Shown here one piece after another: positions 10,230 to 18,135 of a stretch of 64,000 bases of DNA. The position numbers were made by a program, and so were the translations under genes. This DNA is from Ceratopteris richardii. Taxonomy: Eukaryota > Streptophyta > Polypodiopsida > Polypodiales > Pteridaceae. The notes beneath the pieces are model-generated. The model had not been told where the DNA came from. It was given only the letters and a program-made list of their open reading frames with translations, and searched no databases. The stretch spans positions 192,154,435-192,218,434 of the forward strand of contig CM035414.1 in the NCBI GenBank assembly GCA_020310875.1, read 5' to 3'. Within the stretch, counting starts at the first letter, position 1. The number at the start of each line of letters is the position of its first letter.

Positions 10230-12120
10230 ATGCCTAACTGATTAGCCCGATTTTTCCCAAGTACAACCATGTTTCTGAGTCCTTTTGTATCGGTCACTTG
10301 GTTCTTTTTGTGTTGATTATCGTGTCTATACTCTTGTCTGATATCACGTCGTTAGGAATACTTGAGTTTAATTTCGCATTTGAGTTTGGTCGTTTCACGT
10401 TAGGTTCTTTTCCTTTAGAGTTGTCGTTCACACACACACAGGTTATCTCTTGACTTGCACTTGATTTCTTAGATAGTCTTTGATTTATCTCGTGCTTATC
10501 GTTGCCTGGAATTACTTCTAACACTACCCGCACTTAGCCTAAACTAAGAATTGACAGAGGGTGTTGCGAGTTTTCCAACCTTGAGTTCCTTTCCTTGTAT
10601 TGTTGCCCTGGTGTGCCCAGGACGCGTATTCCCAAGCCTGCACTTACTCTTGCTTTGTGTACCCTTCGCTGCTCTCACAAGACCTGTAAGAGGCCCACTG
10701 TTAGCTCAAGACTTAAATTCAAAAGACAGAACCATTCACTTTCATTCATGTAACACTTCACCAATTTACACTATGACTTTTTGGACACAACTCTAGAGAC
10801 CCCTGAACTTTGTTTCCCCTGGGTATGGTCAACTTCAAAATACCCTATCAAATATTTCTGACAAGCTTTCCAACACGAGCTTTCCAACAAAACAAAAATC
10901 ACGGCAAACGGATTTCGTATGAGAAAGTTATGCCAGTTCAGGGTTTTGGGGCTAAAACAGGATTAAACTAGGTTAACAGGCAAACAAGAATTCTAGAGTG
11001 ACTTGGGTCGTGCCCTCGTAATGCAATGCTACACCCTAATGTTTGTCCCACACTTGGCCAAAATTTAGACCACTATTTTTACCTTAAAAATTTGACCTAA
11101 ATTGCCCTTCTAACGTGTTCGCAAAGTCTGTCGGTCGCGATTGACAGGTCAGTCGCGATCGACGTGTCGATCGCGATTGACAAGTCCGTCCTGGCTGTCA
11201 GTCGCGATTGACTGGTCAGTCGCGATTGACAGGGGTTATGAAAAGTCAATCAGTCGTGGTCAAAGGGTCATTGACTCTGTCAGTCGCGATTGACGTGTCG
11301 ATCGCGATTGACAGGTCGGTCGCGAGGGTCTGTCCGTCGTGGTCAAACAGTCGTTGACTGTGTCGGTCGCGATTGACAGAGCAGTCGTGGTCTATCCGTT
11401 GTGGTCAAACAGTCGTTGACTGTGTCGGTCGCGATTGATGAGTCGATCGCGATTGATGACTCGATCGCGATTGACACGTGTCACGCGTATGGTCCGTCGG
11501 TCGTGGTCAATCGGTCGTTGACTCTGTCGGTCGCGATTGACAGAGCCGTCATGGGCTGTCGATCGCGATTGACGTGTCGATCGCGATTGACAGATCTGTC
11601 CGTCGTGGTTTGTCGGTCGCGATTGACAGAGCGATCGCGATTGACAGAAATCTGAGGAATTTCAAGAAACTAAGCACATTTTTGGGAAGCTCTAGGCCTG
11701 TAGATCATGGTTTTGCACTTTGTTTGGTAATTTGAGCGTTTTTTCTGTCGGTCGCGATTGACAGAAGTCGGCGACACACAGACAGTTACTTCGAATTCCG
11801 TACCTGCGCAGAGTGCTGGGGATGATGATGTGACATGTACCTGCAAGACAGCTCAAGAAACATGCAAAAACAACACACGCAATTTTGCTCTCTCGCTCTC
11901 TCTCACAAGTGAAATGAGGGAAATGAGGTGGAGGTGGTGATATACTCAAAAACTGAAATTTTCGCGATGATGGAGATGGAGGTGGAAGATGGTGATGATG
12001 ATGATGGTGATGAGGATGGTGAAGAAAAAACAAGAAAATAGATGAAAGTGAAGAAAATACCTACAACTCCAACGCGTCAACTCTACGTATTACCATCACA
12101 CGCTCGTCCTCAAGGCTCGA
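10230..12120 (-). other. 5' leader of element A' (PBS to gag)
   Basis: About 1.9 kb without a convincing gene. Next to gag is about 0.57 kb of ordinary-looking sequence with short open frames I do not trust. Around 10800-10960 a stretch (on the minus strand: a tract resembling TATTTTGAAGTTGACC, then GAAAGCTTG) matches the leader just before gag in the element at 40899-54269. Beyond it lies the TCGCGA array, then unique sequence up to the PBS with a GAT/GGT-rich run at about 11930-12025. Confidence 0.7.
11115..11770. repeat. Leader array of TCGCGATTGAC-type units (element A')
   Basis: About 17 copies of (G/A)TCGCGATTGAC, each with the palindrome TCGCGA, spaced irregularly at roughly 20-50 bases. 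They are mixed with degenerate partners such as CGTGGTCAAACAGTCGTTGAC. Spacing and flanks vary, so this is a diverged tandem array rather than a simple microsatellite. Both other visible gypsy leaders carry arrays on a related core. Confidence 0.9.
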
Positions 12121-12138
12121 TCCCCGGCAACGGCGCCA
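12121..12138 (-). promoter_or_regulatory. Primer binding site of element A' (tRNA-Asp type)
   Basis: The plus strand reads TCCCCGGCAACGGCGCCA, the 3' end of plant tRNA-Asp(GTC) including CCA. The minus strand is therefore the complementary PBS for minus-strand DNA priming. It sits 8 bases inside the LTR end at 12147. Confidence 0.93.
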
Positions 12139-12146
12139 AAATTTGG

Positions 12147-12252
12147 TGTAGCTCAGTGATGAGTAGCACCTCCTTTAATGTCAATCCGGGAAGACGTGAG
12201 GATGGTATGAAGACCTCGAGCAAGTGGCGGCACAAGTGTGTGAGTGGGAAGC
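12147..12252 (-). repeat. 5' LTR of element A', PBS-proximal (U5) fragment
   Basis: Starts TGTAGCTC on the plus strand (LTR end ..GAGCTACA on the minus). Matches the U5 side of the LTRs at 40899-41507 and 53641-54269 in reverse complement. It is cut at 12252 by the element starting at 12253 and resumes at 29669. Bases 12248-12252 (GAAGC) are the left target duplication. Confidence 0.88.
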
Positions 12253-13082
12253 TGTTTTGTTTTGGACTCCAAGTTGTCCTCTCCAATCATGAAGTAACAA
12301 AGAATCAACAAATCATCTTTATTTTGTCAATCCTAGGAATATCCACAAGACCACAGCCCCTTCAAGATAATAGATTCAAGGAAATCAGAGATTGATGGCT
12401 GGATTGCTGAGAGAAATTGAAGATGAAGAGAAAATCTTGAGTTTACCATAACTAAGGCAAATCTCCATCATTTTCCATGTTCTTTGTGTCAAAACCATGC
12501 CATTTCATTAGCAGAATACAAATATGAACTCAAAACTGAAAAATATCACCTGTATCACAAAGACGAGACAATCGTGATTCTGTACCAACAGACGATTTTC
12601 ACAATTTTGGAACTTCCTTCAGTCCTTTCCACTCATTTACAGCAATAGGTCTCTCTCTTCATACAACTTACTCAGTAATACACAAATATGACTCACAAAT
12701 CTCCATGATTAAGCAAGAGACAAGCTCACACATCAAAAGAAATACACTCAACAGGAGAAAACACGATTTTGCAGAAACTCTTTCTTCTCTATTGATAGCT
12801 TGAGCAAATGACTAACCAACCTCTCCAAAATAGAGAAAATTGACTTATATACATTTTCAAGTGTCCCTTTTCACACTTGAAATTAGGTCTTTTTCTCTAA
12901 TTTTCTAAAAAATGCTATCTAAGAGTTTCTAAAAATTCTACAAAAATTACATGAGATCCTCAACCACATAAGGAAGACTCTTCCTTATTTTTACAATCAT
13001 TGCATAAATATTTTACAAGTTTTTTTGACTTTTTACTAATTTTTTACATCAAAAATGCTCTTCAAAAATACACCTTCCAACA
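12253..13082 (-). repeat. 3' LTR of element B
   Basis: 830 bp, with ends TG..CA (minus strand TGTTGGAAGG to CAAAACA). Nearly identical to 28834-29663. It contains a TATATAAG box (12844-12851, minus strand) and ATCG(C/T)GATT and ACGATTTT motifs like those of the leader array. Confidence 0.95.
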
Positions 13083-13097
13083 TCCTTCCCCTCCTAA
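13083..13097 (-). promoter_or_regulatory. 3' polypurine tract of element B
   Basis: The minus strand reads TTAGGAGGGGAAGGA directly against the 3' LTR (TGTTGG..). This is the expected plus-strand DNA primer. The same 15 bases recur at 18121-18135. Confidence 0.9.
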
Positions 13098-13141
13098 GCC
13101 TTTCGGCTCCTGACGAAAGATTTTCTTATGTGAGCTCAGCT

Positions 13142-16100
13142 TTATTTCTTCTTCCTTTGATACACTTGTGACACCAAATCATGGCTCTTCCTTTCTGTGA
13201 CATTCAAATTATTGACCATTTCAAATAAGGCTTTCCTCCATTGTACTGCAGCTTCAGGCTTATCTATAACATCCTTCTTCAAATATTCTGTGTAAGCAAC
13301 TTCATAGGCAGTAAGTCTTGCTTTTGTAACAACTGATAGGTTTCCAAAAATCTCTGACTCCCTCTCAAAAAATCCATAATCAAAAGCATCCTCAAAAATC
13401 TGTAAGTAATGGCTACCCAAAAATATAATTCTGCTGTAGTAGGCCATTAAGCAGATCCTGTCTGGTGTCTCACTCAAATCAAACAAAAGAGCATCGGTTG
13501 GTGAATTAAAACCTATGTAGTTCAAAATTCTGATATCTGTATCAGTGTAGGTCTCTATACAAGCTAGAATCAATCTCATTATTCTGACAAGTAATATACA
13601 GGCTGGATCATTAACATCTTTATATGTTGTTAAAACTGACTCAGCAGTATTCACCATGTAATTTTTTGTAGGCCAAGTGCCTGCCTTTGGACCTGCTATT
13701 TTTGGAAAATTCAGCCATTTTGCTGGAATCTGCCCTGTTTTCCTCCTTTCCCAAAAAACAGTCCATTCTCTTCTTCTGGCAACTGGACAATAGGCTGGGT
13801 TGATCTTTAAATTCAAAGGTGCCTCTTTCCAAATTTTCCTGCATTCCTTATTGGCATCCAACCACTTATTCCTCCATTTAGGATTTGCTCTTTCAAATAA
13901 CTCCTTCGTGACATTAATATCTTCTTCATACTCAAGGTATTTGTTCGGAGATAGCCCTACTCTGGCTAATTGATAATTCTTTATACTCTCCAAAATCATA
14001 CAGAAACGTATTCCCAATCCATCTGCAGCCCAATGATGCTGATCTGGATTAATGCCTTTATTCAGAGCAAAGGTAACTATTTGATCTTCATACTCATCAT
14101 GCATTTTCCTGATAAATTCCATTCTTGACTCTCTATTGGTCAATAATTTCTGTACAAAATCTTCAGAATATTCTTCCTCTGTTTCTTTGGCTGCTGGTTC
14201 CTTGTTCTCTTGTTCCCTGTCAAAATCCCCTGTTTCATATTCCCTATTGTCTGTATCTTCTGCCTGTACTTGATCTTGAACTTTTGATTTCTCCAACTGT
14301 TTCTGTAGTTCTTCTATAGTCATTATTGAACTTTTGTTCTGAGCTGCCCATAACTCCTTTTCCTTCCTCCACTCATTTCTTTCTTCCTCCATCTTTGCTT
14401 GCCATTCACTTCTTTCCTTCTCTACCTCCAAATGTAATTGATGATATCCTCTCATTGATGTGGCAGCATGAGTGTTTGCCTGTTTCTCCATTTCTTTGGC
14501 CTCTTTTAATTCTGTTTGAAGTCTTTGAATTTCTTTATGCAGCTCTTCCTTTTCTTCCTCTGTCAATTGAACAGATTTACTTCCACCTTGTAGTTGACCT
14601 TCTTCTAACAACACTTTATTAATCTCTTCATGTGCTCTAGTCAGAATTTGATAAGATGTTTGTAAAGTTCTGTATCTTCCTCCTATGGTGTTTAGTTCCA
14701 TTTCCATTTTGGCATTCTGCTCTGATAACTTTACACTCTTTTCTTCCAAATATTGGATCCTGTTCTGCTTCTGAACCTCAGCTTCTTCCAAAGCAATGAT
14801 TCTATTGAGATATTCTTCATTCCTTTCCTTTATCAACCTTAATTGCTTTGTCATCTGCTCTTTTTCTTTCTTGTGTTCTTTGATAATTAAACTGCCTTTT
14901 TCAAATTCTGATTCAGCCACCATTCCTGATATGATCATATTTCTGCTAGATGGTCTGAATTGTTCAATGTTGCTCATAATCATTTGACAAGCTGATCTTA
15001 TATTTTTGGGTATTCTTTCCAACCCTACTTCTATTTCTGTCTGTCTAACTTCAATTTGCTTATCTTCTTTATCCACATCATCTTCTTCTGCTGCTGTTTC
15101 ATCTTCTATGTCCTGCATGTCTTGTTCTTCATCACTGTGATCATAGTTCTCTGTATCCTGATTGTTATCATCCTCTTCATAAACTAGTGCTCTGTCATTT
15201 GCACTCTTCTGCTCTGAGAAATCTGAAGCTTCCTTCTTTTCTAATGGCTTCTTTTCTTCCAATACTTGTTGCTTCTCTGTGAAGAGCTGGTCTCCCTTAA
15301 TTAGTATCTCCTTCTCTTGTGTTAGGGTTTCCTGACTTTTGTTTGAGTCCTTTTCAACAAGAATTTGTTGAACTTTCTTGAGTTGGTCTTCCTGTTCCTG
15401 CTTTTCCTGAACTTCAATTGATTCAATTTCTTTTATACCAGCAACCTGGTCATTACTTTTCTCTTTTATGCATTCCTGATCTTGCTCCTCAATGTCCATA
15501 AAATCTACTTCCACCTCCTGTTTTTGATCATTCTTAGATGTAAATTCCTCACTGCTTTTTATATCCTGCAGCACATCCTTTATACTTTGAACAATTCCTT
15601 CCTCTATTACTTGTCCCAAAACCTCTTGAGCATTCTTTTCTGATTCTAACTCCTTGCTTTCCTGTTCTTTGGATGCATCCTTCTGTTGATCATTTGAACT
15701 GCCGAATACTCTCTTTGCTAGTTCCTCCAAACTTGCAGTCAACCTTGCATTTAATTTGAACTGTGTCTGTGATGGGTTGGTCCATATTGAATTTTTGTCA
15801 ACATTCATTATTCCAGAACTATCTTCATTTCTCTTCTGGTCTTCCTCTTCTGTCATCCTTGCCTTTCCTTTTAACTGCCTCCTTTTTTCTTCAGCACTCA
15901 TCTGTGGAACTATTTCCTCCTGTGTCTGCTTCTCTTGAGGTTTCTTACTTGAATCCTCAGGTGTTTTCACTTTTTCCACAGCCTGTACAGCTATATTGGG
16001 AGTGTTGGGTATTGACAGATTTAAACTTTTTAGCAAAAAACTCTCAATGTCGCTATCTGAATCAGATGAGAATCGTGAAGATCCTCCCACTTCTTGTTCT

Positions 16101-17635
16101 ATAGGCTTTGACACTTCCATCACTGAGGTTAGCTTTTGTGTTTCTTTGGTAATTACTTGTCTCATTTCTTTTATCACAGGTTCATCTGCCATCTTTCCTT
16201 TCCCTTTCTTTATCATCTTCTTCTTTTGAACAGGTTTCCTTGGCATCTTCTTTTTCACTATCACCGTAGTTCTGGCCTCTGGAGGTCCTTGCAACTCCTT
16301 GAAGTATGCCAGCAATTCTACCTCCTTCTTTACAAATATCTCTTCAGTTTCTGCTGCCATCATTTCTTCATGCAATGCTTCATAGTGCTCCACCTCTTCT
16401 TGGATCCAATCGATAGCTTTACATGAAAAATCTTCCAACATTTTTTGATATTGTGCCTCGTATATGGCTCTTTTGCTGTTTCCTTGAGTGAGATAAGTGT
16501 AAAGTTGTTCTTTGCTTGTCTGCGGAGGATGAGGTTCACTGGAGGATTGCACCTTTTTCTGTGCTGCCACCTGTTCCTCTCTTGTTTCTTCCGCCTGTTC
16601 TAACTCTACTTTTCTGGGGTCCAACTTTCTTTTCTTTACTGGAATCACTTCCTCAGATATTACTTTTCTCTTCATTCCTGTTCCCCTCATGCGAGTTTGT
16701 CCTTCTGATTCTCTTCCAAGTGCCTTCTTTGGGGGACTTTTGATTCCTGACATCAAATTTCTGAAGTACTGTGCCTCAGGAGCTAACTTTAACTGTTCTT
16801 CCATACCTAGAACATGATAAATGATTTTTGTCAAAAACTGGGCTCCATTCATGAATTTCTTCTGCTCCCAGTGCTTTGCTGCTTCCTTCAGCTGTTCATG
16901 GATGTAAGGTGAGACATCCATCACCCCAAATGGCTTGGTTTTATCTTTGTTATTGAACATTAATAGAGTTACTGACTTATGAGGCATGGTATACCTTGGT
17001 AATTTCGGAAAACAAAAGAACTGCAAGAACATTCTTATAGCATATTCTTCATTTTCTTTTCCCTTGAAGTCAGTGAACTTTACATACCCCGTGTAAGTCT
17101 CCTTATTTTTCTTGACAAAACTTTGGTCCAGTTTAGTGCCCATTGGATAGAACTGTAAGGCGGCTCTGATATGTTCTGCTTTGATGACTATCCCTGCCTC
17201 CTGATTGTCTTTATTCTTCACTTTACATCTGAAGTAGGCATCATTGCCTTTTCCCACTTCCTCCAAAGTTCCCATCACTTGTGCTACTCTTTCAAAGTCA
17301 ATAAAGAAAATAGGTTCTTCTAAGAGCTTGTGCAATCCCACAGCTTTCCATCTTTTGAGGTTGACAGAAGTTTTCTGAAACCTGTAAAATTCTTGGCACA
17401 ACATAGTGTACTTATATCCTCCCACTGCTACTGTGAAGATATGCTGTCCTATCACTCCCAGAATTTCTTTAAGTTCTTTTGCTATTTTTTCAACTTCTGG
17501 GATTTCTTGGTCTTCATCGGATTCTAAGTCCACTTGTTCTTCAGCTGCATCACTGTCCAAAAACCAGTGTCCTCTGGACAAAGTCACTGAATCAACTTTG
17601 AAGTCGTGGATTGCCAACTCCTTTGTATTCACCAT
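13142..17635 (-). CDS. Extra 3' gene (ORF3) of element B, intact, about 1497 aa
   Basis: Open from Met at 17635 (MVNTKEL); the frame extends upstream to 17695, but 17635 lies one base after a good splice acceptor and I prefer it. N-terminal domain (about 1-320) shares HWF, RYTMPHK, LTKIIYHVLG and SPPKK with ORF3 of element A. Next is a Lys/Arg-rich stretch with KKMPRKPVQKKKMIKKGKGK-like basic runs near 490-520, a very Glu/Gln-rich acidic region (about 540-900), and a long heptad-like coiled coil (about 910-1110; RIIALEEAEVQKQ, GGRYRTLQ). A distinct, more globular Trp-rich C-terminal domain (about 1130-1497; NPKWRNKW, RREWTVFWERR) ends it. No transmembrane segment or signal peptide is seen, so not envelope-like. 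The N-domain layout loosely recalls the 'putative plant transposon protein' regions of Athila-like elements, but that is a weak comparison. Role unknown; perhaps particle, RNA-binding or targeting. Confidence 0.88.
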   Translation of the reverse strand: MVNTKELAIHDFKVDSVTLSRGHWFLDSDAAEEQVDLESDEDQEIPEVEKIAKELKEILGVIGQHIFTVAVGGYKYTMLCQEFYRFQKTSVNLKRWKAVGLHKLLEEPIFFIDFERVAQVMGTLEEVGKGNDAYFRCKVKNKDNQEAGIVIKAEHIRAALQFYPMGTKLDQSFVKKNKETYTGYVKFTDFKGKENEEYAIRMFLQFFCFPKLPRYTMPHKSVTLLMFNNKDKTKPFGVMDVSPYIHEQLKEAAKHWEQKKFMNGAQFLTKIIYHVLGMEEQLKLAPEAQYFRNLMSGIKSPPKKALGRESEGQTRMRGTGMKRKVISEEVIPVKKRKLDPRKVELEQAEETREEQVAAQKKVQSSSEPHPPQTSKEQLYTYLTQGNSKRAIYEAQYQKMLEDFSCKAIDWIQEEVEHYEALHEEMMAAETEEIFVKKEVELLAYFKELQGPPEARTTVIVKKKMPRKPVQKKKMIKKGKGKMADEPVIKEMRQVITKETQKLTSVMEVSKPIEQEVGGSSRFSSDSDSDIESFLLKSLNLSIPNTPNIAVQAVEKVKTPEDSSKKPQEKQTQEEIVPQMSAEEKRRQLKGKARMTEEEDQKRNEDSSGIMNVDKNSIWTNPSQTQFKLNARLTASLEELAKRVFGSSNDQQKDASKEQESKELESEKNAQEVLGQVIEEGIVQSIKDVLQDIKSSEEFTSKNDQKQEVEVDFMDIEEQDQECIKEKSNDQVAGIKEIESIEVQEKQEQEDQLKKVQQILVEKDSNKSQETLTQEKEILIKGDQLFTEKQQVLEEKKPLEKKEASDFSEQKSANDRALVYEEDDNNQDTENYDHSDEEQDMQDIEDETAAEEDDVDKEDKQIEVRQTEIEVGLERIPKNIRSACQMIMSNIEQFRPSSRNMIISGMVAESEFEKGSLIIKEHKKEKEQMTKQLRLIKERNEEYLNRIIALEEAEVQKQNRIQYLEEKSVKLSEQNAKMEMELNTIGGRYRTLQTSYQILTRAHEEINKVLLEEGQLQGGSKSVQLTEEEKEELHKEIQRLQTELKEAKEMEKQANTHAATSMRGYHQLHLEVEKERSEWQAKMEEERNEWRKEKELWAAQNKSSIMTIEELQKQLEKSKVQDQVQAEDTDNREYETGDFDREQENKEPAAKETEEEYSEDFVQKLLTNRESRMEFIRKMHDEYEDQIVTFALNKGINPDQHHWAADGLGIRFCMILESIKNYQLARVGLSPNKYLEYEEDINVTKELFERANPKWRNKWLDANKECRKIWKEAPLNLKINPAYCPVARRREWTVFWERRKTGQIPAKWLNFPKIAGPKAGTWPTKNYMVNTAESVLTTYKDVNDPACILLVRIMRLILACIETYTDTDIRILNYIGFNSPTDALLFDLSETPDRICLMAYYSRIIFLGSHYLQIFEDAFDYGFFERESEIFGNLSVVTKARLTAYEVAYTEYLKKDVIDKPEAAVQWRKALFEMVNNLNVTERKSHDLVSQVYQRKKK

Positions 17636-17636
17636 C

Positions 17637-17665
17637 CTGTATTTATATATAACAGAAAAGAAAAT
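17637..17665 (-). promoter_or_regulatory. Candidate splice acceptor for ORF3 (element B)
   Basis: The minus strand has a pyrimidine-rich TTTTCTTTTCTG followed by an A/T stretch and TACAG, then G and the ATG at 17635. This fits a spliced subgenomic mRNA for ORF3. The donor is not identified. Confidence 0.5.
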
Positions 17666-17695
17666 ACTCCACCCACATGAGTCACAAGATTTCAT

Positions 17696-18075
17696 AAGAA
17701 AATACTATATTATTCTGGAATGTTACTGACATATAAAAAATAAGAAAGACAAGTTCCCAGCAATTTTTGCTTTTTTTCAAGAGACTCAATTTTAAGTGAG
17801 CAACACAGGTGTAGCAAGACATCTATTGTGCTCTCTCCAATTGTCACTTCTTTACTCAAAAAACAATTCCTGAATTAAAAGGATGATGCTAGAAAAGATG
17901 ATTAATGAAAAAACTTGAAAAAGTAATGGTAAAAAAGAAAAATGATCACAAAAAATTAAAAATCAATAAGACAAAACAACTTTTTTCCATAATAAATTAC
18001 TCTTTCCCTCCCTATATCTTGCTTTGTGTTTTTTTATTTTAGAAAGAAAATCAAGAAAATAAAATATATTTTTCT

Positions 18076-18111
<36 letters not shown>

Positions 18112-18120
18112 CGTCTTCTT
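17696..18120. other. Spacer between gag-pol and ORF3 of element B
   Basis: A/T-rich, no coding signal on either strand. It includes an uninterrupted run of about 35 T's (roughly 18078-18111, A's on the coding strand), directly downstream of the internal polypurine tract in the element's sense direction. Confidence 0.8.
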
Positions 18121-18135
18121 TCCTTCCCCTCCTAA
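18121..18135 (-). promoter_or_regulatory. Internal copy of the polypurine tract (central-PPT-like)
   Basis: The minus strand reads TTAGGAGGGGAAGGA, identical over 15 bases to the 3' polypurine tract at 13083-13097. It contains the gag-pol stop codon (TAG, 18134-18132), and purines continue downstream. In lentiviruses and some yeast elements an internal exact copy of the 3' PPT primes a second plus-strand start; that role here is inference. Confidence 0.6.

Noticed and set aside
10294-10533. Small minus-strand leader gene upstream of gag in A'
   Set aside because: No ATG start, no counterpart in the leaders of elements B or C, and composition without a domain.
12117-12140. tRNA-Asp gene
   Set aside because: Only the 18-base 3' end is present, exactly beside an LTR. 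It is a primer binding site (the same applies at 28811 and 41516).
13142-17635. Envelope gene in the 3' ORF position
   Set aside because: No signal peptide, transmembrane segment or furin-like site; composition is acidic and coiled coil.
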